This document shows positions 23,991 to 33,108 of a stretch of DNA of 33,860 nt, piece by piece. The DNA comes from Puniceicoccales bacterium. Lineage in GTDB: Bacteria; Verrucomicrobiota; Verrucomicrobiia; Opitutales; UBA953. A model generated the notes under the pieces. It worked only from the letters and a program-made list of their open reading frames with translations. It searched no databases and was not told the DNA's origin. The stretch lies in assembly GCA_031269335.1 (NCBI GenBank), contig JAISZI010000088.1, positions 1 to 33,860 of the forward strand, read 5' to 3'. Both the position numbers and the translations under genes were made by a program. Position 1 is the stretch's first letter. The number at the start of each line of letters is the position of its first letter.

Positions 23991-26459
23991 TCAGATACTC
24001 TGCCGGATGATTTTCACGGGACCGATGAGACCGGCGGGATAGGGCTTGCTGGTTTTACTGAAATGGATGACGGGGGTGAAGGTCTTGCGGCGCGGCTCGG
24101 GGCGGGGTTCATTTTTGAGAAACCATTCAGGGAACTGTTTCATCGCGGGGGTCCCGCGGTGCCCGTCGCCAATGCGCTCGTAATCGGGCGGAAACTGCTC
24201 GTCACCTATGATCCGGTTCGCCCAGTTGACGGCGACGGTGACTTCGAGCGTGTTATCTCCGTCGCGCAGGAAACGGGTGATGTCGGTGCGGTAGGGCGGG
24301 TGCCAGAGGACGCCGACGTTTTTGCCGTTAAGGGTGACTTCGGCGAGGTCTTCAAGTTTACCTAAATCCAAAATAAATTTTTCCCGTGGAGGAGTAGAGA
24401 CGCGGATAGTTTTTCGATAAACAGCGGTTCCCGAGAAGTATTTTAGCGCGAATTCTTCTTGCTTGGAGAGATCAACGAGTTCGGGAAACGTGCGGTTGAA
24501 GGGCTTGTCTAATTTAGGTTGGAAGGCGACTTTCCACTCGCCTTCGACTTCGGTCGCTTTCTCGTTTTTTACAACGAAGTTTTGTTGTTTTGCGTAAGGC
24601 GTTTTGTAGTTTGGAAACACAATAAAGAGCGAGCCGTTGGCGGGAATGTTTAGCGTTAGTTTTGTCTCTGCGCTCACGTTTTGTCCCTGCGGGGCAGCGG
24701 TGTTGCCATCTTGTAGGGTGTAAATTCGCCCGGTATAGGCGTCCCAAATTTCCGGCGCGGCGATGCGTTTTCCAACAGGAAAAATATATTCTTTTTGCAC
24801 GGCTTTTTTACCGTTGTTTACAACAAAGAAAATGTCCGCTTCCGGTGTGCGGCGGTGGTTCCATTCCCGGGTGAAGGCGACCTGGTTGCCCTGTTGCAAA
24901 AGCATTTGGCAGCGAGCGAGATAGGTGTTAAAGGCGTGGCTTTGTTTGAACCACGTTTGATGGCGCCCAAAGTGCGCGCCAAAGGGTCCGAGACCGAGAC
25001 CGGGCTGCACCTCGTCTCCGTAGGGTTGGTGAACCCAACTGTGGAGAAAATAGAAATTCGCTCCTCGCAAATACGCGCCGTCGGCGGTGCGTTTTAGGAA
25101 CGCGGGGTCTTCGGTGAAATTTGCGTTTTGCGGCCAGGTTGTAAACGCTTCGGCGGCGATAATTCTTTTATTCGCGGCGAGCATTCCCCTCTCCATCATT
25201 TTGATAAAATGATAATCGCCATGCGCCCAAAACTCGGTGACGGGGATGTCGGGAATAGAGACTGTTTCGGTGGTGTCAAACGGACCTTCGTAAGGTTCTT
25301 GATAATAATCGAGACCGACGGCGTTGATCTGTTCTTTTGCGACGCGCCAAGCGTTGTCGATCATCAGCCGATTGCGCACGGCGCGCCAGTCGCCATTGAA
25401 CAATTTAACGTCGTCGCGATTGCCGCCGACGGCTTGTTGCAGCGCGATCCACGGCACGGGGTCGTAGCCTCTTTGCTTGATAAATTCGCCGCGCAAAACA
25501 GGCGACCAATCTTGCCCGCCCGCCTCGTAACTATCCACCCAGACGTTTGTAAAGGTGTTGCCAAAATAGTCTCCGAAACGCTGTTCAAGCGGTCCCAAAA
25601 CATTCTTCCAATGGAGCAAGTTGACCTCGCGAGAAAACTTGTCCGCCTCAAACGCGGTCTGTTGCAACTCGTGGTTAACTGGCGCCGGATAGGAGGCGGT
25701 CGATCCGTGGGCGACGCGCACAATTGTCCACTTTCCGACGGGGGCATTTTTCCAGACAAGACGCGAGGTCTTGGCGTTAAAGAAACGGGTGACGTCCATG
25801 ATGTCGGCGCGGGAAATATCGGGGCGGGCGGGCATGGCGAAAACACCGATGTCCGTTGTAAATGTGGCGCGGCGGGGCCATGAACTGTTGCGTTTTGTGA
25901 GCGGTGGCTCGGGTAGCGCGACATCGAGCGGCGCGCTGGCGGTACCCGGCGAAATTTCCACGTTCAACTTGCTGGTCGTGATGCGCTGCATCGAGTTCTC
26001 CTCGCTGATCCAATCGCCGCCGTTGGACGACCAACCCGGGCAATTGTGCAGCCCGATCTTCAGCCCGAGGCGGCGCGCCTCCGCGAGCGTGTGCCCAAAA
26101 AGTTCCCAATACTCCTCGCTGCGATAAGTGCGCTGCGGCCAGCGCGTGTCCTTGCCCTTTGGCAGGAACGTGCCGACGTTGAAAATCACCGCGCCAGCAA
26201 TGCCCGACTCGCGCATCGCCTCAAGGTCTTTCGTGATGCCCTCGCGGGAAATGTTCGTGCCCATCCAATGCCACCAACAATGCGGCTTGAAGGCATCGGC
26301 GGGCGCTCCAAATTGCGCCGCCATCGAAGGCAGCGTAACGTCAAAAGTGCCGGGCTTGGCGTTGAAAGACGCGGCATCGGCAGAAAGAAAAAATCGTGCG
26401 TCCGCGAAAAACAACGCAGCAGCGACAAGCGCGGTGGGAAAGAAAACGGAAATTCGCAT
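23991..26459 (-). CDS. GH106-type alpha-L-rhamnosidase, secreted
   Basis: An 822-residue protein with a signal peptide (about 1-30, core FFPTALVAAALFFADARFFL). The catalytic region begins at about residue 58 with KPHCWWHWMGTNISREGITK, the hallmark of GH106-like alpha-L-rhamnosidases (WWHWMxGNITKEGIxxDLE). IGLHNCPGWSSNGG and FTNVWVDSYEAGGQDWSP follow. The C-terminus forms a beta-sandwich with VTLNGKNVGVLWHPPYRTDI, like the jelly-roll of GH2-clan enzymes. It should remove terminal rhamnose from pectin (rhamnogalacturonan) or other plant glycans. The downstream GH127 gene starts 160 bases away on the same strand, so an operon is plausible. The upstream gap holds repeats. Substrate specificity is inferred from the family. 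Confidence 0.88.
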   Translation of the reverse strand: MRISVFFPTALVAAALFFADARFFLSADAASFNAKPGTFDVTLPSMAAQFGAPADAFKPHCWWHWMGTNISREGITKDLEAMRESGIAGAVIFNVGTFLPKGKDTRWPQRTYRSEEYWELFGHTLAEARRLGLKIGLHNCPGWSSNGGDWISEENSMQRITTSKLNVEISPGTASAPLDVALPEPPLTKRNSSWPRRATFTTDIGVFAMPARPDISRADIMDVTRFFNAKTSRLVWKNAPVGKWTIVRVAHGSTASYPAPVNHELQQTAFEADKFSREVNLLHWKNVLGPLEQRFGDYFGNTFTNVWVDSYEAGGQDWSPVLRGEFIKQRGYDPVPWIALQQAVGGNRDDVKLFNGDWRAVRNRLMIDNAWRVAKEQINAVGLDYYQEPYEGPFDTTETVSIPDIPVTEFWAHGDYHFIKMMERGMLAANKRIIAAEAFTTWPQNANFTEDPAFLKRTADGAYLRGANFYFLHSWVHQPYGDEVQPGLGLGPFGAHFGRHQTWFKQSHAFNTYLARCQMLLQQGNQVAFTREWNHRRTPEADIFFVVNNGKKAVQKEYIFPVGKRIAAPEIWDAYTGRIYTLQDGNTAAPQGQNVSAETKLTLNIPANGSLFIVFPNYKTPYAKQQNFVVKNEKATEVEGEWKVAFQPKLDKPFNRTFPELVDLSKQEEFALKYFSGTAVYRKTIRVSTPPREKFILDLGKLEDLAEVTLNGKNVGVLWHPPYRTDITRFLRDGDNTLEVTVAVNWANRIIGDEQFPPDYERIGDGHRGTPAMKQFPEWFLKNEPRPEPRRKTFTPVIHFSKTSKPYPAGLIGPVKIIRQSI

Positions 26460-26537
26460 GGTTTTTTGAGTGTCACAGGGACAGCCGTTCCGCCGACGGG
26501 TTCCCTGCCGCCGTGCGCCAGCCGGGTCAAAACCACC

Positions 26538-26565
26538 CCTCTCTCCTCTCTCCTCTCTCCTCTCC
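26538..26565. repeat. 7-bp microsatellite (CCTCTCT)3-CCTCTCC
   Basis: Three exact CCTCTCT units and one variant run head to tail. Such heptamer repeats can slip, but no reading frame depends on this one. Confidence 0.85.
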
Positions 26566-26666
26566 CGCGCTCCTTCTTAGGACGTGGGGGCGGCGAGGTT
26601 GGTGGTTGTTTTCAGCCAGTTTTTCAATTTGCCCGCTGGGGGCTATGGTTAGTGTTGTTGTCCATT

Positions 26667-26716
26667 ACCCAGTGCGTTGCCCGAGGCTATGTTAGGGCTG
26701 TGCCCCTCTGGGGCGC
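26667..26716 (+). repeat. Degenerate REP-like double-hairpin unit
   Basis: ACCCAGTGCGTTGCCCGAGG keeps the layout of the 19-base palindrome with two mismatches. A CTATGTTAGGGC-type linker and GCCCCTCTGGGGC follow, so this is a decayed copy of the family at 376-1206. Confidence 0.75.
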
Positions 26717-26746
26717 ACCCACACCCGCGCCAACGGCGCACCCTAT

Positions 26747-27646
26747 TTATGCTGGGCGGGTGAGGGTTATGTCTGCCCATTCTCCGAGGGTGCGTGAGTC
26801 GATGTTGGCAGGGGGGGCGCCCCAGAGGGAGGCGGCTTTGGCGGAGAAGAGGGTGCGCACGGCGTCTTTTTCGTGGGCGAGGATTCCGCTTAGGACGAGG
26901 GTGCCGCCTGGGGCTAAGGCGTTCAGGAGCTTGGTGGCATGGGCGCAGAGGACGTCGCTGATGATGTTGGCGAGGATGATATCGGCGGGACCGCCGGTGC
27001 GCAGGCCGTCTTCTATGTTTGTGAGGAGGAAGGTTGGGTTGTGTTCCGGGAGGGCGTTGGCGGTGCGGTTGGCGATGCTGACGCGCACGGCGTCGGGGTC
27101 GCAGTCGAATCCGAAGACTTTGGAGCAGCCGAGTTTAGCGGCTGACAGGGAGAGAATGCCGGAGCCGCAACCGGCATCGATGACGCGGGTGTCTTGCGGG
27201 GCGGGGCGGGTTTTGAGAAATTCGACGAGGCGGATGGCGCAGAGGCGGGTGGTGGGGTGGTCGCCGGTGCCGAAGGCGAGGCCGGCGTCGAAGTAAACGA
27301 TGGCGGCGGCGTCGGGCGGGGAAACGGGGTAGTCGATGCGGTGCCATTCGGGGACCCAGTGGAGTGTGTCGTAGTGCCAGGGGTGAAGGTTGGCTTTGTA
27401 GGCTTCTTTCCAGTCGTTGTCGGCGAGGGAAATGCAAGTTGGGTTGGGTTGGAGTGTTGGGAAGATTTTGCGCAGGTCCGCCCATGCGTCCATGGCTTCG
27501 TTTTCGCTGTCGAAGTAGCCTGACAGGGAAATGGGGGCGGGGGGAGGGGCGTTGAAGAGTATCCAGGGGGAGTGGGGGAGTTCGCAGAAGAAGTCTTCGA
27601 GTGGTTGGGCGAGGTCGGATGGGATTTCGCAAGTGAGTTCGATCAT
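26747..27646 (-). CDS. prmA: Ribosomal protein L11 methyltransferase
   Basis: A 299-residue PrmA. An N-terminal substrate-recognition domain (about 1-95) precedes GTGDHPTTRLC at 126-136. The SAM motif VIDAGCGSGILSLSAA is at 155-170, and the ILANIISDVL motif (NxxxxxL type) at about 218-227. It methylates lysines and the N-terminus of L11 (RplK) in the cytoplasm. The usual length is about 295 residues. The ATG at 27646 is clear. It lies 56 bases downstream of the glycogen phosphorylase stop on the same strand, so the two may share a transcript. Confidence 0.95.
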   Translation of the reverse strand: MIELTCEIPSDLAQPLEDFFCELPHSPWILFNAPPPAPISLSGYFDSENEAMDAWADLRKIFPTLQPNPTCISLADNDWKEAYKANLHPWHYDTLHWVPEWHRIDYPVSPPDAAAIVYFDAGLAFGTGDHPTTRLCAIRLVEFLKTRPAPQDTRVIDAGCGSGILSLSAAKLGCSKVFGFDCDPDAVRVSIANRTANALPEHNPTFLLTNIEDGLRTGGPADIILANIISDVLCAHATKLLNALAPGGTLVLSGILAHEKDAVRTLFSAKAASLWGAPPANIDSRTLGEWADITLTRPA

Positions 27647-27702
27647 GGGAGCGGCGTTTCTTAAAAAAGGGCGGTGTTTTAGGGAGGAGGGCGGGGAGCG
27701 GT

Positions 27703-30222
27703 TTAGGGCACTGGGAGCGGGGAGAGATGCCAGATATCGCGGGCGTATTCGCGGATGGCGCGGTCGGAGGAGAATTTGCCGGAGCGGGCGGTGTTGAGGA
27801 TTGCCATGCGTGCCCAGCGTGTTTTGTCGCGGTAGGCGGCGTCCACTTTTTCCTGGGCGGTCAAGTAGGAGCGGTAGTCGGCGAGGACGAGGAAGGGGTC
27901 TCCGTAGTCGAGGAGGCTGCGTTTGATTGCGAGAAGTGCGTTGGGGTCGTCGTTCGTGAAGTAGCCGGAGAAAAGCCAGTTAATGACTTCGCGTAATTCT
28001 TCGTCGGTTTCGTAGAAGGCGCGTGGGTCGTGGCCGTGTTGGGAGAGTGCGCGGATGTCGTCAATGTTGAGGCCGAAGATGAAGATATTTTCGGCGCCGA
28101 CTTCTTCGCGGATTTCGATGTTTGCCCCGTCGAGGGTGCCGATGGTGAGGGCGCCGTTAAGGGCGAGTTTCATGTTGCCGGTGCCGGAGGCTTCTTTTCC
28201 GGCGGTGGAAATTTGTTCGGAGAGGTCGGCGGCTGGGATAATTTGTTCGGCGAGGGTGACGCGGTAGTCTGGGAGGAAGGCGATCTTGAGTTTGTTTTTA
28301 ATGCGCGGGTCGGTGTTTATGTGTGAGGCGACGGCGTTGATGGCGTGGATAATGTCTTTGGCGAGGTCGTAGCCTGGAGCGGCTTTTGCGCCGAAGATGA
28401 AAACACGCGGGACGATGTCGAGGTTAGGGTTTGCGAGGAGGCGGCGGTAGAGGGTGAGGATGTGCAAGAGGTTGAGGTGCTGGCGTTTGTATTCGTGGAG
28501 GCGTTTGATTTGCACGTCGTAGAGGGCGTGGGGGGAGACTTCCAGACCCTTGCAAAGGTGTTTGATGACAGAGGCGAGGTGCACCTTGTTGGCGTGTTTG
28601 ACAGCCATAAAATCGCCTTGGAAGGCTGGGTCGTCCGCCCATTTTTCGAGACCTTGCAAGAGGGCGAGGTCTTTTGTCCAAGCCGGTCCCAGTTTGCCAT
28701 CCACGAGCAAGGCGAGGAGCGGGTTGCAGCTGCGGAGCCAGCGGCGCGGCGTGATCCCGTTGGTTTTGTTTTGGATACGATTTGGCCAGAGGTCGTCGAA
28801 GTCGGCGAAGAGGGATTCTTTAAGAAGTTGGGTGTGGAGGGCGGCGACCCCGTTGACGGTGTGGCTGGCGACGACGGCGAGGTGTGCCATTCGCACCATT
28901 TTCACGGGAGATTCTTCGATGAGGGAGAGGTTGCGTTTGCGGGCGTTGTCGCCCGGCCAGCGTTCTTCGACGAGTTGGAGGAAGCGGAGGTTGATTTCGT
29001 AAATAATTTGGAGGTGCCGCGGGAGGACGCGCTCAAAGAGGGCGACGCTCCATTTTTCCAATGCTTCGGGGAGGAGGGTGTGGTTGGTGTAGGAGAAGAC
29101 TTGGGTGACGAGGTTCCAGGCGGAGTCCCACGTGAGGAGTTCTTCGTCGAGGAGGAGGCGCATCAGCTCGGCGGTGGCGATGGCGGGGTGGGTGTCGTTG
29201 AGTTGGATGGCGACTTTTTCGGGAAACACCTTCCAGGCTACTTGACCGTTGGGGGAATTATCGCGTTTGAAACGGCGGATGAGGTCTTGGAGGGAGCAAG
29301 AGACGAAGAAAATTTGCTGGACGAGGCGCAGTTCCTTTCCCACGGCGGTTTTGTCGTTGGGATACAACACCTTGGAAATTGTTTCGCTGACCGCTTTCTG
29401 TTGGACGGCTTCGGTGTATCCGCCCTCGTTAAAGAGTTGGAAGTCGAATTCGTTTGAGGCGCGGGATTCCCAGAGGCGGAGGAAGTTGACGGTGCCCGCC
29501 GCCCCGTAGCCGACGACTGGGATATCGCAGGGAATACCGAGGAGGCTTTGGTTGTGGTGCCAGACGGAGCGCGGATTGCCGGTGTCGTCGTAGCATGTCT
29601 CGACGTATCCGTAGAGGGGGACGTTTTGTTTGAATTGTGGGCGGCGGATAGGCCAGGGGTTGGTGTCAGGGAGCCAGTTGTCGGCGTTTTCGACCTGTCT
29701 ATTTTTTTCAAAGGACTGCCGGAAAAGACCGAATTCATACATGATTCCGTAGCCGATGGCGGGATATTCGAGGGTGGCGAGGGAGTCGAGAAAACAGGCT
29801 GCGAGGCGTCCGAGACCGCCGTTGCCCAGCCCCATGTCCAATTCTTCGTTGAGGAGGTTTCGCAAGTCGAAGCCAAGTTCGGCGAGTGCGGTATTGGTGT
29901 TTTCGAGGAGGAGGGAATTGCTGAGGTTATTGCGCAGGAGGCGCCCCATAAGGTATTCGAGCGAAAGATAATAGACGCGGCGCGTGTTTGCTTCGTTATG
30001 GACGGCTTGGGTGCGAATGAAGCGGTCGAGGCAGAGGTCGCGTGTCATCATGCAGGTAGCGATCCACCAATCGTGGAGGGTGGCGGTTGAGGTATCGCGT
30101 GCGAGGGAACATTTTAGGTGACGCAGGATGCTCTGCTTGATGGACGCCACATCGGCATCGGGCGGGCAAGTTTGGGGGATGGTGGCGGGAGGCACAGATG
30201 TTGCCGCAGTTAGTTTTGGCAT
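27703..30222 (-). CDS. glgP: Glycogen/maltodextrin phosphorylase
   Basis: An 839-residue glucan phosphorylase, close to the E. coli GlgP length. I start it at the ATG at 30222 (MPKLTAATS), because the longer frame runs into the downstream region of another gene. Visible signatures are [48 protein letters not shown] and the PLP-site motif [20 protein letters not shown], with Lys685 as the likely Schiff-base residue. It cleaves alpha-1,4 glucans with phosphate to glucose 1-phosphate. It is cytoplasmic. 125 bases separate it from the DUF262-HNH gene. prmA follows. Confidence 0.96.
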   Translation of the reverse strand: MPKLTAATSVPPATIPQTCPPDADVASIKQSILRHLKCSLARDTSTATLHDWWIATCMMTRDLCLDRFIRTQAVHNEANTRRVYYLSLEYLMGRLLRNNLSNSLLLENTNTALAELGFDLRNLLNEELDMGLGNGGLGRLAACFLDSLATLEYPAIGYGIMYEFGLFRQSFEKNRQVENADNWLPDTNPWPIRRPQFKQNVPLYGYVETCYDDTGNPRSVWHHNQSLLGIPCDIPVVGYGAAGTVNFLRLWESRASNEFDFQLFNEGGYTEAVQQKAVSETISKVLYPNDKTAVGKELRLVQQIFFVSCSLQDLIRRFKRDNSPNGQVAWKVFPEKVAIQLNDTHPAIATAELMRLLLDEELLTWDSAWNLVTQVFSYTNHTLLPEALEKWSVALFERVLPRHLQIIYEINLRFLQLVEERWPGDNARKRNLSLIEESPVKMVRMAHLAVVASHTVNGVAALHTQLLKESLFADFDDLWPNRIQNKTNGITPRRWLRSCNPLLALLVDGKLGPAWTKDLALLQGLEKWADDPAFQGDFMAVKHANKVHLASVIKHLCKGLEVSPHALYDVQIKRLHEYKRQHLNLLHILTLYRRLLANPNLDIVPRVFIFGAKAAPGYDLAKDIIHAINAVASHINTDPRIKNKLKIAFLPDYRVTLAEQIIPAADLSEQISTAGKEASGTGNMKLALNGALTIGTLDGANIEIREEVGAENIFIFGLNIDDIRALSQHGHDPRAFYETDEELREVINWLFSGYFTNDDPNALLAIKRSLLDYGDPFLVLADYRSYLTAQEKVDAAYRDKTRWARMAILNTARSGKFSSDRAIREYARDIWHLSPLPVP

Positions 30223-30347
30223 AGTTGTATTGATTGATCGGACTAGCGTTCCTGAAAGAGGGGTAGCTTCTATGAGGAGGCGTTCCGAAGGGAAGCGAAA
30301 ATGCGGGCAGGACCGGAAAGACCTATGGACACATGTTGCTTCTCCGC

Positions 30348-31445
30348 TCACTTCGCGCCTTTTCGCCGGTTGCAGTCTTTGCAAAGCATCTGGAGGTTTG
30401 TCGGCTCGGTTTTGCCTCCCTCGCTCCACGGCGTGATGTGGTCGCCCTCCATTTCCTCGATACGAAACGTTTTTCCGCACTTTGGGCATTTGCCGTTTTG
30501 CCTCGTGAACAGCGCGAGTTTCTGCGCGTCCGTGAACGCGCGGATGCTCAAATGCTTTTCCTCGCCCGTGAGCAGGTAGGCGTAAATGCCTTTTTTGCTC
30601 GTCACGTCATCGTCCCCCAGCAGTCGCTTGATTTCGATTTCGAGCGTGTTGGCGTTGAAGGCGGTGTCTTTGTGCACGTTGTAAAACTTGCCCCAAGGCA
30701 GATCTTTCATTTCCCGGCGATACTTTGTGAATATCCGTTCAATCCACGAAATCACCGCCTGAAAATACTGCCAGAGCGCATTCGCGTCGGCGTCGTTTTG
30801 GTGCGCCGCCATGTATTCCTCGATTTTGCCGCCGGAAATCCAGTCCAGCGTGGTTTCCAGAAACTTCTGACGGATGGGCGAGCCGGCGAGGTATTTGTCG
30901 CCGGTTCTGGCGGCGGGGCAGCCCGTCTTGCTGAACCATCGTTTGGCGTCGGCGAGCCACGGGCCGGTGTAAATGGCGTTGCGCAATTCCTGCTCGGTCA
31001 GTTTCTCGCCCGCGATGTTGATGATGCGGAACCAGTCGAGCCGCTCCGAATCAGTGCCCTCGCAAAGATAGACAGACAATTCGTAATCCAGAAATTTTTC
31101 CTGAATGTCGGCGGTGAGGTTTTTGAAACCGAGTTGGTTGCCGTCGCCGAAATCCACGGAAAAATTGCCGGCGGCGTAGTGGCAGAGCGAGAGCGTGCGC
31201 TGCTGTCCGTCCATCAATTCGTAGCCGTCGGCGCCGTTTTTCACCCAATACATGGTGTTGAGCGGAAAATTTTTGCGGACGGTGCGGATGACCTCGTCGC
31301 GTTGTTTGTCCTTGTAGATAAACTCGCGCTGGTAGGCGGGGCGGATGTTGAGTTTGCCGCCGTAGCCGACCACGCCGCTTTCGCCGCTGTCTTTATAATC
31401 GCGAACCAAGTCGCGGATTTTGATGTTTTTCAGTTCGATGTTCAT
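30348..31445 (-). CDS. DUF262-HNH nuclease-like protein, partner of the EcoRI-type methyltransferase
   Basis: A 365-residue protein with an N-terminal DUF262 (GmrS/ParB-like) domain. Its core motif is MDGQQR (D79 to R83), preceded by [20 protein letters not shown] (34-53), as in the GmrSD type IV restriction family. The C-terminal HNH domain has two CxxC zinc pairs (C320/C323 and C355/C358), the [11 protein letters not shown] strand with H336, and N350 in PTNLQ. DUF262 proteins hydrolyse NTPs to drive cleavage, and HNH gives the nuclease. This single-chain DUF262-HNH is shorter than GmrSD and lacks DUF1524. Its ATG overlaps the stop of the upstream methyltransferase gene (ATGA). It is likely the cutting part of a restriction-like system, by inference. 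Confidence 0.88.
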   Translation of the reverse strand: MNIELKNIKIRDLVRDYKDSGESGVVGYGGKLNIRPAYQREFIYKDKQRDEVIRTVRKNFPLNTMYWVKNGADGYELMDGQQRTLSLCHYAAGNFSVDFGDGNQLGFKNLTADIQEKFLDYELSVYLCEGTDSERLDWFRIINIAGEKLTEQELRNAIYTGPWLADAKRWFSKTGCPAARTGDKYLAGSPIRQKFLETTLDWISGGKIEEYMAAHQNDADANALWQYFQAVISWIERIFTKYRREMKDLPWGKFYNVHKDTAFNANTLEIEIKRLLGDDDVTSKKGIYAYLLTGEEKHLSIRAFTDAQKLALFTRQNGKCPKCGKTFRIEEMEGDHITPWSEGGKTEPTNLQMLCKDCNRRKGAK

Positions 31446-32485
31446 TGGGTGGTGTCCTTTCGTTTGATGATGATGCGGGCGTAAATTTCAGTCCCGCTTA
31501 TCATGAATCTTTTGTTCGGTGTTTGATTCCCTTCGATGTAACGGTCTATCCCTAAAATCTCGAATTGTTCTGGATTGTATTTATCCAGAAACGTAATCGG
31601 AACACCCATTGCGCCGTAATAATCACAGGGGATTTCAGCGGTTTTTGATACCTCTATCGCGTCGTAGTTGTCGTATTGCGGGTAGGCTTCGGCGGTGTAG
31701 TTCTTGTAGAGCTGGAGCCGTTCATGGCGTTTGGAATGATCAAGATTTGTGAGCCAAATGGCTGGAACATTGATAATTTTAACGCCATTCACTGTCTTTT
31801 CATATTTCCCCTCATAATCGGAAATAAACCACATTCCGCCTGAGAAATTTCGATAACCCGTCCACAGCGTGTTGTTTTTTATCAAGACAAAAACATCCTT
31901 GTATGTAATGGCATTTTTGTTCCCGATAATCAGAAACTTCTTCCGATATTCGACAAGTTGTGCGACATATTCTCGGAAGAGGGAAAACGGCGGATTGGTG
32001 ACAACGATGTCCGCTTCTTTCAAAAGCGCGACGCATTCTGGGGAGCGGAAGTCACCGGTGCCGTTTAATTTTTTTGCCTTGCGGAGGCGTTTTTTGAGAA
32101 GTTCCGCGAACGAGCCGACATCATCGAGGTCGCTGTTTTTCACGCGCTTGACGCGCAGCACGTGCGCCTCGCCGGTGCCGATTTGGTCGTTTGTTTCGGT
32201 GTCAAACAACGGCAACTGCGTCCCGCTGACGGGTGAGCCGGTGAACACGGTGGCGATGAGTTCCTTCAGCCCCAGCGCGTTGAAATTGCGGACGAAATAC
32301 TCGACGAACTTGCTTTCGCAGGGGTCGTCGCAATTGCAATAGACGACTTTGCCTTGGAAACGCGCCCGGTGGTAGTGGCGGAGTTCGTTTTCAATGTCGG
32401 CGAGTTGCGTGTAGAACTCGTCCTTCTTGGCGCGCTTGGCGTTCTGCAACGTGACGTTGGCAGAGGAGGTGTTTCTTCTGGGCAT
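31442..32485 (-). CDS. EcoRI-family adenine-specific DNA methyltransferase
   Basis: A 347-residue methyltransferase. The N-terminal KKDEFYTQLADIENELRHYH (20-39) and YCNCDDPCESKF (49-60) segments match the EcoRI adenine methyltransferase family. The catalytic NPPF motif (164-167, in VVTNPPFSLF) identifies N6-adenine methylation. Target specificity cannot be read from sequence and need not be GAATTC. It overlaps the DUF262-HNH gene by 4 bases (ATGA), so the pair is coupled, with the methyltransferase first, as in many restriction-modification operons. The ATG at 32485 is itself the end of a perfect inverted repeat. The cluster ends here, with no second subunit. Confidence 0.92.
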   Translation of the reverse strand: MPRRNTSSANVTLQNAKRAKKDEFYTQLADIENELRHYHRARFQGKVVYCNCDDPCESKFVEYFVRNFNALGLKELIATVFTGSPVSGTQLPLFDTETNDQIGTGEAHVLRVKRVKNSDLDDVGSFAELLKKRLRKAKKLNGTGDFRSPECVALLKEADIVVTNPPFSLFREYVAQLVEYRKKFLIIGNKNAITYKDVFVLIKNNTLWTGYRNFSGGMWFISDYEGKYEKTVNGVKIINVPAIWLTNLDHSKRHERLQLYKNYTAEAYPQYDNYDAIEVSKTAEIPCDYYGAMGVPITFLDKYNPEQFEILGIDRYIEGNQTPNKRFMISGTEIYARIIIKRKDTTQ

Positions 32486-32509
32486 GGCAAAAGCTGCGCG
32501 CTTTTGCCA
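32485..32509 (-). promoter_or_regulatory. Perfect 10-bp inverted repeat touching the methyltransferase start codon
   Basis: TGGCAAAAGC (32485-32494) and GCTTTTGCCA (32500-32509) are exact reverse complements around a 5-base spacer. The A of the ATG is the last base of one arm, and there is no Shine-Dalgarno site between. It could be an operator where the enzyme or a regulator binds, or a hairpin controlling translation. Confidence 0.6.
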
Positions 32510-32576
32510 GTGTCTGTTGAGGATTTCTTCCCCGGATTGAGCGGTGCCAAAAAAAGAGGGGACGTATCAAAACGCC

Positions 32577-32682
32577 CCGTCTCAGGCACCACTAAGAGCC
32601 GTGGAAGAAGCGCAAAGACACGCCCCCAGACGGGGGCGCTCCAAGCACTGCTCTTCCTTTGAAATTAGTGGTTTCGAGACGG
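32577..32682. repeat. 106-bp nested inverted repeat / structured element
   Basis: CCGTCTC plus ACCACTAA (32577-32595) and TTAGTGGT plus GAGACGG (32665-32682) are reverse complements with a small internal mismatch. Inside them GGAAGA pairs with TCTTCC. A CGCCCCC/GGGGGCG hairpin (32621-32638) lies at the centre, and its flank (GGGGGCGCTCCAAGCA) resembles the GGGGCGGCACCAAGCA of the REP family. It is either a MITE-like remnant or a divergent repeat. No protein is coded. Confidence 0.6.
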
Positions 32683-32857
32683 ACAGCAGCCGAAGCTACG
32701 CGAAATGGATTATGTTGTTAAGGTTATGTGTTTTCTGGTGGTGGTGTTATGAAGTGTTGAAGCGACAGTGAAAAAACGTGGTGATTTATGCGTCCTGCGC
32801 GTTGCTGCGCCAAGCTTTATTCATGGAGAAACATCCTCCTTCTGCCCCCGCTCTTCC

Positions 32858-32896
32858 TTGACCTGCGGGAGGGTCAATATCTGTCTGGACCTCCCG
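32858..32896 (+). promoter_or_regulatory. Two mutually exclusive small hairpins
   Basis: TTGACC/GGTCAA (32858-32863 with 32872-32877) and CGGGAGG/CCTCCCG (32866-32872 with 32890-32896) share bases and cannot form together. The second ends four bases before the ATG of a 9-codon frame (MKNFGLKFL, 32901-32930). This is a leader-like arrangement, but it could be chance. Confidence 0.3.
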
Positions 32897-32949
32897 TGAC
32901 ATGAAAAATTTTGGTTTGAAGTTTTTATGAAGAGAGGTGGGATGCCCGC

Positions 32950-33108
32950 ATGAAAGTTTTACGGTTTATCTGGCGAGAACTCACACGGGAGCGCTTCAAA
33001 ACGTTTGATGCTCAAGTGTTGGTTTATCTGGCGATTGCGCCCCTCGCGTTTTTGTTTTGTTTGTTTTTGCATCTTACGGGTTTCTGTCGGTGGTTAGGGT
33101 CATATTGA
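32950..33108 (+). CDS. Small single-helix membrane protein, 52 aa, unknown function
   Basis: An ATG at 32950 is preceded by GAGAGGTGGG at a reasonable distance (about 9-12 bases), one of the few good ribosome binding sites in the window. The product has a basic start (MKVLRFIWRELTRERFK), one hydrophobic helix at about 22-44, and a short polar tail ending WLGSY. I do not recognise a family. It lies between the restriction-like module and the SMUG1 gene and could be an accessory protein, or unrelated. The size makes chance coding possible, but the SD and the helix support it. Confidence 0.5.
   Translation: MKVLRFIWRELTRERFKTFDAQVLVYLAIAPLAFLFCLFLHLTGFCRWLGSY

Larger units (their letters stand above)
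26460..26746. other. Non-coding gap with CT-rich microsatellite and degenerate REP
   Basis: No gene is seen between the GH106 and prmA genes. The stretch holds a 7-bp CT repeat (26538-26565), a decayed REP unit (26667-26716) and a GCGCCAACGGCGCA palindrome (26727-26740) that also occurs in the first REP array. Confidence 0.7.

Noticed and set aside
28345-29457. 370-codon frame opposite glycogen phosphorylase
   Set aside because: Antisense shadow; the phosphorylase signatures are on the minus strand.
30223-30489. N-terminal extension of glycogen phosphorylase
   Set aside because: The extra 89 residues are low-similarity, overlap the 3' end of the HNH gene and rely on an upstream start; the ATG at 30222 gives the usual length.
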